DNA of 64,000 nt from Lachnospiraceae bacterium (GTDB taxonomy: Bacteria > Bacillota > Clostridia > Lachnospirales > Lachnospiraceae): NCBI GenBank assembly GCA_021202075.1, contig JAJQDT010000096.1:62001-126000 (forward strand), given 5' to 3'. Both the position numbers and the translations under genes were made by a program. The notes below the pieces were generated by a model. The model saw only the letters and a program-made list of their open reading frames with translations. It ran no database searches and was not told where the DNA came from. Numbering within the stretch: the stretch's first letter is position 1; every line of letters starts with the position of its first letter. Below, piece by piece: positions 51,448 through 59,272 of the stretch.

Positions 51448-52836
51448 TCAGAAGGATAAAAACGCCGGCACCATCAGAACCGCCAGAACAATCCCCAGCA
51501 TCAGGATCATTGGCAGCAACAGCTTCGTTCCTGCCTGTTCCCCGATTTTTCTGGCGTGGTTTCTGCGGTCGGTCAATGACGCCTCCGCCTCCGATTCCAG
51601 AAGAGCCGTCAGCCCTTTTGCACCTTTGCGCAGGTTCTGGGAGAGAACCGAACCGATGCGGATATATTCCGGCAGCTGGCAGCGTTTCCCAAACCGTTCA
51701 TAAGCCTGCGCTTCGCTGATTCCGCTTTGCATCTCCTGGCAGGTACGGGTAACCTCCTCATATACGTACCGAATCCGGGCCGTTTTTTTCCCTTTCGCGG
51801 TTTCCCGTTTTTTCCCACGCTCGTATTCTTCCGATATTCTGGAAAACACGCCCCGGATACTCATGCCGGCGCCCAGCAGCATCGTCATCTTCCACATCAG
51901 ATCCGGATAGTCCAGAAGCAGCTGCTTCTTTCGCTCCTCCACTTTTTTATGTACCTGGTCGTCCATCTCCAGATAAACACAGATCGCCAGAACAAGGGTC
52001 AGCGCCAGAACATAGAGAGAAGGATTGTCGGATTCGTCCAGCCACAGCAGCTCCTTTCCTGCTGCCGACGTCGGCAGAACAAGTTCACTTTCATAGCTGC
52101 TCTCCTCATCCGCCCGTGTCACTTCCTCGCGAATCGCGGCAAGAAGCTGCTCCTCCTCGGTAAGATTCGGAGGATAAACCATCACGGCGGCGCTGTACAT
52201 CGCTTCCAGTCCATCACAATCCAGAGTCGCCTGTATTTCCACCAGAGTTCCTTCTTCGTCGTCCGCCTGGATAATGCTTCCGTCCTGTCCGATCACCCCG
52301 TATGGAGAGGTCATCCAGCTAACCTCTACCGCTCCATCCTGCAAACTTTCCGGGAACACCAGACTCGTCCGCACCACATCCGGCGATTCATTTTCTCCGA
52401 GAAGAAGGCCGTCCAGCTCTTCCAGTGCACGGTCAAGAAATTGCTGTTTTTCCTCGTCCGTGTACTTTCTTTCCTGAATTGTAACCTCAAGCGACTGTAC
52501 CTCGTCATCATCCTCCACCTGCACTGTCAGCTCCTCCATCCGGTCGCCTTCCCCATAGCCGGGCCGCAGCAGGGAGGCCAGTGTCGTCCGCCCGCTGTTT
52601 TGGCCATATACCAGAAAACAGAGCAGCGTCAACACGACCCCAAAGATCAGTACCGCCAGAACCGATGCCACTTTTCTGGCGTAAAAATCCGTAATTGCTG
52701 ATTTACTGCCCGCTGACAGGGCGATCAACTCCTGCTGCAAGTCCTGCTTCCCCTTTCCCGGCCGATCCAGCCCAAGCCGTTTCACCAGGAACACACCCGC
52801 ATTGTCAAAAATCCTTCTGATTCTTCTCCCAACCAT
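51448..52836 (-). CDS. tadC: TadC-like pilus assembly membrane protein
   Basis: A 462-residue protein with helices at about 56-78, 272-292 and 437-460 and a GspF/T2SSF-type cytosolic domain (about 295-430, with KKQLLLDYPDLMWKMTMLLG and GAGMSIRGVF). An outside domain of about 170 residues (95-265), acidic and beta-rich, is inserted after the first helix, making it longer than a typical TadC. ATG 52836 is close to the downstream face of a repeat array. It works with TadB as the inner-membrane platform on which the TadA ATPase acts. Confidence 0.87.
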   Translation of the reverse strand: MVGRRIRRIFDNAGVFLVKRLGLDRPGKGKQDLQQELIALSAGSKSAITDFYARKVASVLAVLIFGVVLTLLCFLVYGQNSGRTTLASLLRPGYGEGDRMEELTVQVEDDDEVQSLEVTIQERKYTDEEKQQFLDRALEELDGLLLGENESPDVVRTSLVFPESLQDGAVEVSWMTSPYGVIGQDGSIIQADDEEGTLVEIQATLDCDGLEAMYSAAVMVYPPNLTEEEQLLAAIREEVTRADEESSYESELVLPTSAAGKELLWLDESDNPSLYVLALTLVLAICVYLEMDDQVHKKVEERKKQLLLDYPDLMWKMTMLLGAGMSIRGVFSRISEEYERGKKRETAKGKKTARIRYVYEEVTRTCQEMQSGISEAQAYERFGKRCQLPEYIRIGSVLSQNLRKGAKGLTALLESEAEASLTDRRNHARKIGEQAGTKLLLPMILMLGIVLAVLMVPAFLSF

Positions 52837-52860
52837 TTACTTTCTCCTGGCTGCAATGAC

Positions 52861-53085
52861 TGGACATCCCGTGCTCGCCCATTCTGTTATGGACACACAT
52901 CCTGTACTCGCCTGTTCCGCTATGGGCGCACATCCCGCGCTTACCTGTTCCACTGTGGCCACGCATCCCGCATTCGCCCGCCCGTTCCGCTGTGGCCACG
53001 CATCCCGCATTCGCCCGCCCGTTCCGCTATGGCCACGCATCCTGTGCGCTACCATCACACTATGCCCACGCATCCCGCGCTCGTC
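52861..53085. repeat. 33-37-bp tandem repeat between tadB and tadC
   Basis: About seven units of the type CCGCTGTGGCCACGCATCCC-GCATTCGCCCGCCCGTT (37 bp) and shorter 33-bp versions separate tadB from tadC. The array would fold strongly in the operon mRNA. No gene is seen in 52837-53126. Confidence 0.82.
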
Positions 53086-53126
53086 GACTTTGCAATAACA
53101 AAATCCGCATTTTTCTGTCTGTCCGC

Positions 53127-54251
53127 TCACACCTCAATCCGCACGATGCTCTGCCCCCAGAAAAACGCCAGCACATACCCGCCGAAACAAATCACCATGA
53201 CCACAAGGCCTGTCGTCGTCTCATACATGACGCTCAAAAATCCCGGCGAAGACAGTTTCACATAAGCCAGTATCAGAATCGGTATCGCGCTCATGATATT
53301 CTGCTCCATCACCTTTCCGGCCAGGCAGGTCTCAATTTCCTGGAGTGTCTCCTGCTTCTGCCGGATGCAGGAAACCGTATTCCGGATGATTGCAATCAGA
53401 TCTCCGCCTGTGCGTTTTGCTGTCTGAAACACCTCGCCAAAGCTTATAATATCCGGAACATCCGTCCGCCTCCCAAAATCCAGGATCAGATCCTCCAGCG
53501 GCCGGCTCATCCGTATCTGCGCATCCATCCAGTCAAATTCCAGCACGATAACTGCGTCCGGAGGATAAATCTTCCTCAGCTCCACGATTGCTTCGCAAAG
53601 AGCGTTTTCGGGGGAATATCCCGCCTGCATAGCGGCCAGCATCAGCCCAATCGCATCCAGGAATTGCTGTGAGATTTCCTTCCTTCGCTTTTTTAAAAGT
53701 GCCTTCTTCTGCTCGTGAAAAAACAGCAGGGCGCCCGGCAGCAGCAACAGAAATGCTATCACAGAGTAAAAAAACAGGTAGCTTACACAGGCGTCCAGCA
53801 GCGCGTACAGCGCCAGATATTTTGCCCGCTCTCTATTAGAAAAAGAATACACGGAATAATCGTCCGGTTTATCCCGTGGCTTATTCTGTCTGTTCACGCC
53901 TCTTGGCAGCTTCCGCACTGCTCTTCCACGGTTCACTCTCTCTGGTTGATTCCATGCCGCTTCTCTCCGTTGGATCCGTCCATGCGGATTCTTCGCCGTT
54001 TTCCCATTTCTTTCTATTCCCGACCGGTTTTGCAATACTTCCCAGCCGCTTTTATTATGAAACCGTGGTTTTTCTTTTATTCCTGCATTTATTTGCGAAA
54101 ACTTCTCCTCCGGCAAGCCGTTTACACCTCCAGAATGCTGCTCTGCCGGTTCCCTTCCCTTTACTTCTCCAGTGAGAGCCCTGCCCGTTCGAGCTTCTGC
54201 CTGTTTCGCAGCAGGTTTACTTTCTGTAATGTCCCAGTCACTCTTTCGCAT
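53127..54251 (-). CDS. tadB: TadB-like pilus assembly membrane protein
   Basis: A 374-residue protein. The first 135 residues are a very basic, Arg/Lys/Asn-rich, probably disordered extension. Two helices (about 147-175) precede a T2SSF domain (about 195-320; FLDAIGLMLAAMQAGYSPEN, then FQTAKRTGGDLIAIIRN), followed by two more helices (about 325-368). This is the TadB layout with an unusual extension. ATG 54251 (GAGGGGGAAG upstream) lies inside the tadA gene, a 91-bp overlap in another frame, so the extension is encoded partly on tadA DNA. Confidence 0.87.
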   Translation of the reverse strand: MRKSDWDITESKPAAKQAEARTGRALTGEVKGREPAEQHSGGVNGLPEEKFSQINAGIKEKPRFHNKSGWEVLQNRSGIERNGKTAKNPHGRIQRREAAWNQPERVNRGRAVRKLPRGVNRQNKPRDKPDDYSVYSFSNRERAKYLALYALLDACVSYLFFYSVIAFLLLLPGALLFFHEQKKALLKKRRKEISQQFLDAIGLMLAAMQAGYSPENALCEAIVELRKIYPPDAVIVLEFDWMDAQIRMSRPLEDLILDFGRRTDVPDIISFGEVFQTAKRTGGDLIAIIRNTVSCIRQKQETLQEIETCLAGKVMEQNIMSAIPILILAYVKLSSPGFLSVMYETTTGLVVMVICFGGYVLAFFWGQSIVRIEV

Positions 54252-55390
54252 CCGTCTTCCCCCTCTTCCTTAAACTCATACAGAGGCTGCGTCTGAATCT
54301 CCCCGCTGACACTGTCGTACCCGGTCAGTTCCAGAATCTGCAGCACCTTCCGCGTCTTATCCCGCATCCTCCCGACGTGCACGATCACATCAATTCCCGA
54401 GGCAATCTGCCGCCGCACGGCCTGCAGCGGGAGTTCCATCCCCATCAGCACCATTGTTTCCAGCCTCGAAAGCATATCCCGCGGGCTGTTCGCGTGGCCG
54501 GTGCTGATGGAACCGTCGTGCCCGGTGTTCATCGCCTGCAGCAGATCGATCGCCTCGCTTCCGCGCACCTCGCCGACCAGGATCCGGTCCGGCCGCATCC
54601 GCAGGCTGGAGCGAATCAGATCCCGGATGCTGATCTCCTTCTCGCCCTCCGCATTTGCGTTCCGCGCCTCCATGCGCACCAGGTTGGAAACGCCCTGCAG
54701 CTGCAGCTCCGCGTTATCCTCAATCGTGATAATCCGCTCATCCTTCGGGATATAATTGGAAAGAGCATTCATAAATGTGGTCTTTCCGCTGCCCGTACCG
54801 CCCGAAATGAACAGGTTGTATCCCGTGCGCACCAGCTTCTCCAGAAAATCCGCAGCCTCCTGTGATATCGTTCCCCATCGGATCAGCTGATCCATCAGAA
54901 TCGGATGATCCGGGAAGCGCCGGATGGTGATAATCGGTCCGTTCAATGCCACTGGCGGCATGACGATATTCACTCTGGCTCCATTCTCCAGCCGCGCATC
55001 CACAATCGGTACCGACTCGTTTACGATGCGGTTACACTGACCGACGATCTGCTGTGCAATGTCCTCCAGCCGCTCCCGTGTGTGAAAGGATTTTCCCCAG
55101 AGGCTCAGTTTCCCGCCGCGCTCAATATAAATGCCATCTGTGCCGTTCACCATAATCTCCGTCACCGTATCGTCGTCAATCAGTTCCTGCAAAATGTCCA
55201 GCCTGCGAATCGAATTAAAAAGCTCCTGGCGCAGACTGACTTTATCCGAAAGCCGGATATAATGCTCCGCTCCGGTCTCAAGAATCAGCTCGTCAATGCG
55301 CTGATATATATCGGAATCCTGAAGCTCACGGCAGCCCTCCAGACTCTCCAGAAGCCTTCTGCGCATCGCCGTAAACTTCCGTTCATCCAT
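54161..55390 (-). CDS. tadA: TadA/CpaF-type secretion ATPase
   Basis: A 409-residue ATPase of the VirB11/CpaF group that powers pilus extension. It shows VTEIMVNGTDGIYIERGGK in the N-terminal domain, Walker A ISGGTGSGKTTFMNAL, Asp box IITIEDNAEL, Walker B RILVGEVRG and the His box ISTGHANSPRD. ATG 55390 (GAGGAAGGG upstream) overlaps the TadZ stop by 8 nt; the longer reading to 55426 lacks support. All ATPase motifs are intact, so the pilus is likely functional. Confidence 0.95.
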   Translation of the reverse strand: MDERKFTAMRRRLLESLEGCRELQDSDIYQRIDELILETGAEHYIRLSDKVSLRQELFNSIRRLDILQELIDDDTVTEIMVNGTDGIYIERGGKLSLWGKSFHTRERLEDIAQQIVGQCNRIVNESVPIVDARLENGARVNIVMPPVALNGPIITIRRFPDHPILMDQLIRWGTISQEAADFLEKLVRTGYNLFISGGTGSGKTTFMNALSNYIPKDERIITIEDNAELQLQGVSNLVRMEARNANAEGEKEISIRDLIRSSLRMRPDRILVGEVRGSEAIDLLQAMNTGHDGSISTGHANSPRDMLSRLETMVLMGMELPLQAVRRQIASGIDVIVHVGRMRDKTRKVLQILELTGYDSVSGEIQTQPLYEFKEEGEDGCERVTGTLQKVNLLRNRQKLERAGLSLEK

Positions 55391-56399
55391 GTTTCCCTTC
55401 CTCTTCCCAGAGCAGCTTCCGGACAAAGTTTCCCATCTCGCCCCACACCAGCTGCTGTGTCAGGTCTCCGCCGTCCCGTACCAGCGGCTGTACCGGCGGA
55501 TGGATCCGGAGAGTCCGGTCCTGAATCTCTTCCATGTCGAGCATATGAACGAGATGGTCATACTGCTTCAGCTTTGCCTGCGAAATCATATCATCCTGAA
55601 CCGGCATATAAATGCGGTCGCACTCTTTCAAAAGCCGGAACAGATCGTCTACCTGCTCGCTCAGATCCAGGATCATCACATCGTATTCCCGAAAGGACAT
55701 GATCTGCTGCAAAAAAGACAGCCATTCCTCCCCCGTCACGTCTCTCACATCCGCAGGAGAGAGCGCCGGAGGAACATATTCCAGCTCATGGAATGTCTGA
55801 ATCACCGAATTCATCTTATAGATCAGTCCGCTCTCCTTCTGTCTGGAAAAATAGATCAGATCCGAAATATCCATGCGGTACTGAACCTGAAACAAATCCT
55901 CAAACCCCGAATACTCCTCGAAGTTCAGGTACAGTACCTTCTTCGTCTCCGCCAGGATCTCTCCCATAGCGATAGCGAAGGAAGTCTTCCGTGTCCTTCC
56001 AATCGGCGAATAGACCCCGTAAAGCTTCGTCTTCTTCTTATTCAGCGACAGAATATGCGGCTGCGGATGATCCTGCACATAATATTCCATCACCTCAGAA
56101 AGGATATCGTCCGACGACTGGTACTTGTAAACCAGCGGATATCCCAGGTCCGAAATCTGCTCCCCTTCCGATAAAATAATCGTGCGGCTGATCGGCAGCT
56201 CCCGGATCTCATTGCACATCGCCCGCGTCGAAATCAGCAGAATCTCTATTTCATTTTCCTTTGCAAACTTCTCCAGGCTCTCTACATTCGTAAAGGCCTG
56301 CACCTCAAACGGCGTCACCTTCCGCTCGTTCAGATACTCCGTAAGATTGCACGCGTACGAAGCATCCAGATCGCAAACCGCAAAAATACTTTTTTTCAT
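55383..56399 (-). CDS. tadZ: TadZ/CpaE-like protein
   Basis: A 338-residue protein, first gene of the Tad operon. Residues about 1-130 resemble a receiver-like domain and residues about 135-320 a ParA/MinD-type ATPase fold. The expected P-loop KGGxGKT is altered to PIGRTRKTS, so ATP binding may differ, although the Lys-Thr is kept. TadZ places the pilus machinery at its cell site. ATG 56399 follows GGAGAAGGGAGAC; a longer frame to 56465 is unsupported. Upstream, 56400-56744, is A+T-rich and gene-free and should contain the operon promoter, which I could not locate with confidence. Confidence 0.86.
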   Translation of the reverse strand: MKKSIFAVCDLDASYACNLTEYLNERKVTPFEVQAFTNVESLEKFAKENEIEILLISTRAMCNEIRELPISRTIILSEGEQISDLGYPLVYKYQSSDDILSEVMEYYVQDHPQPHILSLNKKKTKLYGVYSPIGRTRKTSFAIAMGEILAETKKVLYLNFEEYSGFEDLFQVQYRMDISDLIYFSRQKESGLIYKMNSVIQTFHELEYVPPALSPADVRDVTGEEWLSFLQQIMSFREYDVMILDLSEQVDDLFRLLKECDRIYMPVQDDMISQAKLKQYDHLVHMLDMEEIQDRTLRIHPPVQPLVRDGGDLTQQLVWGEMGNFVRKLLWEEEGKHG

Positions 56400-56744
56400 T
56401 TCCGTCTCCCTTCTCCACCTTTCTGATACTATTTTTGACCCTATTTTTTTACTGTTTTTTGTCAATGATTTCTGTACCTGTTCTCCGGCACTGCTTTGGT
56501 TGCTGTTTTCCTGTCACTGTTCATCTGCAGCTGACTGCAATTTATTCAAATGGCCTTTACAGGAATCGTATTCTTTCAGGTATCTTCATATTTGGTATGT
56601 GCATCGAAACGATTATGAATAAATCAGATGTATTAAAATGATGCATTGTATATGGATTTGATGTGTTGTAGAAACGATTATACCACAGAATTTTATTTTG
56701 TAAATATGATATGTTAATATTTTTGAGATTTGTGAGTTATATAT

Positions 56745-56775
56745 AAAAACCGGAGGGGTAATCCCTCCGGTTTTT
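56745..56775. terminator. Bidirectional terminator between the Tad and maltose operons
   Basis: AAAAACCGGAGGG (56745-56757) pairs with CCCTCCGGTTTTT (56763-56775), a 13-bp perfect stem with A and T runs on both sides. It ends the minus-strand operon whose last gene stops at 56796. Confidence 0.93.
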
Positions 56776-56795
56776 ATATAGTATTACATACTTCC

Positions 56796-57029
56796 TCATC
56801 CCTCTGAGAAGTCCTCAAAATCCTTCTCCTCAAAGCGCCGCATCATTGCGCCATAGCGGAACCGCGCCATCTGGTTTTTCTCCAGCACGTCCGCCTCACT
56901 GCCGCGGTACTGGCATCGGATGCAATAATACTCCTTCTTTTCCTTATCGTAAAACATATCCAGATCCAGGTCGCGCATGAAGCAGGACGGACAGCGGTAG
57001 TTTAATTTGCCTTTTCCAGATTGAGCCAT
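56796..57029 (-). CDS. Small zinc-ribbon protein
   Basis: A 77-residue protein with a two-CxxC zinc ribbon (CPSC at about 13-16 and CIRC at about 36-39) and an Arg/Phe/Glu-rich tail. ATG 57029 is preceded by GAAGGAGG and lies within the end of the previous gene (28-bp overlap), so both are translated together. Function unknown; such ribbons often bind nucleic acids or protein partners. Confidence 0.82.
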   Translation of the reverse strand: MAQSGKGKLNYRCPSCFMRDLDLDMFYDKEKKEYYCIRCQYRGSEADVLEKNQMARFRYGAMMRRFEEKDFEDFSEG

Positions 57030-59062
57030 GTCGTGAAGACCTCCTTCTCACATAATTTTCCGGTGTAACCAATCGTGAACATCGGGCTGAACGCATATCC
57101 TTCTTTGATGTAGCCTGCCTTGTCCCGGCCTTCACAGGTCATGGAAACCTTTGTATCAATCGGCGGTACGATGCAGACCGCCCGATCTGCTCCTGCCATA
57201 GAGGCCTCACGGCATTTGTATTCATAAGGAATCTCGGTCTTATCACTGTCCTTTGTCAGACTCAGTATCAGGCTCGACATATCCTCTGTGTACTCGGTCG
57301 TGCCGTAGCAGCCCACCATATATTCGTTAATGGTAATGTCGGCAGCTGCTCCTTCCATATTCGCGCCGCCTGCATTTGCTCCATCGTCGCCTGTCGACGT
57401 CACCTCCAGCACTTTGCGGTCGATGCGGATACTTCCCGTTCCTTCGATGAATGTCATCACCGTCTGAAGCTTCACAGTCAGGTCAGAAAACTCAATGTCC
57501 ACCGGATCCAGCGTCAGGATGCGGTTCTTCGCGGCCTTCTGCGCCGCGCCGCAGCGTGCCGTCTGATCTGTTCCGGAACCGGCAGCCACTGCGTTTTCAC
57601 CGGAAACGGAACCCTCCTGCGCCACGCATATATCGGAATCGTTTTCTGCGCCAGCTGTATATGCGCCGGAAACCGTTCCTGCAGCTACAGTGCCATCACC
57701 GGAGATTACCTCCTCCGAGAAATGTGCTTTTGTACGGCAGAGGCAGAGGTCCACTTCCTCGCCATTGTGGCAGATCTTCGCGCTGCGGATGGTGCCCTCG
57801 CCTGCGTAATGAGTAAAATAACCGGCGCGGTATTTTTCCTGAATCAGGAACGGATAGCTCGCGTCCTGGATATGCGGCGTGCCAATGCCGACCGGCCAGT
57901 TCAGCTTCGCGACATACGGGCGCAGGTCGACAATTGCTCCGCCCTGATCCATGTTCACGCCCGCACGCATATACGGGTCGCAGTACCAGAATACCTGCTT
58001 TTTGCTTCCGTACAGAATGTCTCTCCAGAGCGCGCATTCCGGCTCCGTGTAGGACTTCTTCTGGCGGTAATAATCCGCAAACTCGCTCATCGTCATATCG
58101 ATGAGTTTCCCCTCTTTTTTCAGCTTGCCGTAATACGCACAGCCATCCTCATAGGACTTCAGAAGCAGCTCATATGGAGCCTCCCAGCGTCCCATCTTGT
58201 TCATCCAGCCCGGGCCCACGAACATCATATTGTAGGAGTAGCCGTCGTTGAACTTCGCCTGATAGCGGTACTGGTCAATCAGATTGTAGAGATACGGATA
58301 TTCCCAGGTTTCCGTGTCGTAAATCATGCCGCGCAGCACGTTCTGCGGGTGTGTGCCGAAATTCGAGCCGTTGCCGTCGTAGCACGCGATCAGATCGCGG
58401 CTCAAATGCGGAATGGCCACAATGCCGGAATCCTCCGCCTCGTTCGCCGCCGGCGCGTGCGTGTTCTGCTTCGACGGAATCCACGGTGCCCAGGGGCCGC
58501 CGTCCATGAACGTGTACCAGCTGTTATTGCAGGTATGATACGCCTTCGGACCTTCCTCCCAGCAGGTCGCCACCGCACATTTGACAGACGGATATTTTTC
58601 TTTAATGTAGTTTGTCAACTCCGCGTCCATATAATAAGAACCGGTCGACTCCGGATAAAAGCCGAAGCAATCGAGGAATTTTTCAAACACATCCTGAACG
58701 ATCGCCTTTTTGTCCTCCATGGAAAACATCCAGATACAGAAATCCTTCGTCTTGTATTTCTCGCGGAACTCCTCGCACGGCAGGCCGAGCAGCGTCAGCG
58801 CAATCTCGTCGCCGTATTTCTCATGGTGCTCCTTCGCCAGCGAAATTGCCTCGTCGTTGAAAAGGCTCGCGTAAGTCATCTCAATCGTCGTCTTTAACCC
58901 ATTCTTGTGCGCGCATTCCTGCTGCGTCTTAAAAATATCAAGATTTTCCGTCAGCAGCTCCTTGCGCCCGATATCCTCCGCTTTCCCGTGGCCGGTCACC
59001 TTCTCGGCATACTCCGGCACCATCTCCGGGCGGTGGATAATGTTTACAACAAATTTGTCCAT
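57002..59062 (-). CDS. Barrel-like protein of unknown function, glycoside-hydrolase/deacetylase-like
   Basis: A 686-residue cytosolic-looking protein (no signal peptide). Residues about 1-330 recall the beta/alpha barrels of GH57/GH119- or polysaccharide-deacetylase-like families (IEMTYASLFNDEAISLAKEH, FGFYPESTGSYYMDAELTNY), but I cannot assign the catalytic residues with confidence. Residues about 400-480 may be a beta domain. A Gly/Ala-rich insert lies near 470-510 and another near 565. The C-terminus is beta-rich. ATG 59062 directly precedes MDKFVVNIIHRPEMV. It follows the alpha-amylase on the same strand within the maltose operon, suggesting an intracellular role in maltodextrin or another carbohydrate. 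Confidence 0.75.
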   Translation of the reverse strand: MDKFVVNIIHRPEMVPEYAEKVTGHGKAEDIGRKELLTENLDIFKTQQECAHKNGLKTTIEMTYASLFNDEAISLAKEHHEKYGDEIALTLLGLPCEEFREKYKTKDFCIWMFSMEDKKAIVQDVFEKFLDCFGFYPESTGSYYMDAELTNYIKEKYPSVKCAVATCWEEGPKAYHTCNNSWYTFMDGGPWAPWIPSKQNTHAPAANEAEDSGIVAIPHLSRDLIACYDGNGSNFGTHPQNVLRGMIYDTETWEYPYLYNLIDQYRYQAKFNDGYSYNMMFVGPGWMNKMGRWEAPYELLLKSYEDGCAYYGKLKKEGKLIDMTMSEFADYYRQKKSYTEPECALWRDILYGSKKQVFWYCDPYMRAGVNMDQGGAIVDLRPYVAKLNWPVGIGTPHIQDASYPFLIQEKYRAGYFTHYAGEGTIRSAKICHNGEEVDLCLCRTKAHFSEEVISGDGTVAAGTVSGAYTAGAENDSDICVAQEGSVSGENAVAAGSGTDQTARCGAAQKAAKNRILTLDPVDIEFSDLTVKLQTVMTFIEGTGSIRIDRKVLEVTSTGDDGANAGGANMEGAAADITINEYMVGCYGTTEYTEDMSSLILSLTKDSDKTEIPYEYKCREASMAGADRAVCIVPPIDTKVSMTCEGRDKAGYIKEGYAFSPMFTIGYTGKLCEKEVFTTWLNLEKAN

Positions 59063-59272
59063 GTTTTTTCCCTTTCATTACAGCTGCGCCATGCGCAGTA
59101 CCTTCTTTATTCTCCTGACTGTGTTCCATTCCCCTGGACTGCATCAGGGCTTTTATAATCTGCGATTGCCACGTCAGGCGATGCAAGATGCATAAGGTAT
59201 TTCATAACTTCTGATTCTGTCCAGTCAAAAAAATTCAGCTTCACCTCAAGACCAGCATCGGATACCGTCGCC
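59063..59272 (-). other. Gap between the amylase gene and the barrel-like gene, with a possible short frame
   Basis: A minus-strand frame ending at 59107 reads ...VKLNFFDWTESEVMKYLMHL and ...DVAIADYKSPDA before its stop. The composition looks protein-like, but no ribosome-binding site precedes an ATG, and the frame overlaps the amylase end. It could be a tiny gene or the remnant of one. Confidence 0.35.
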
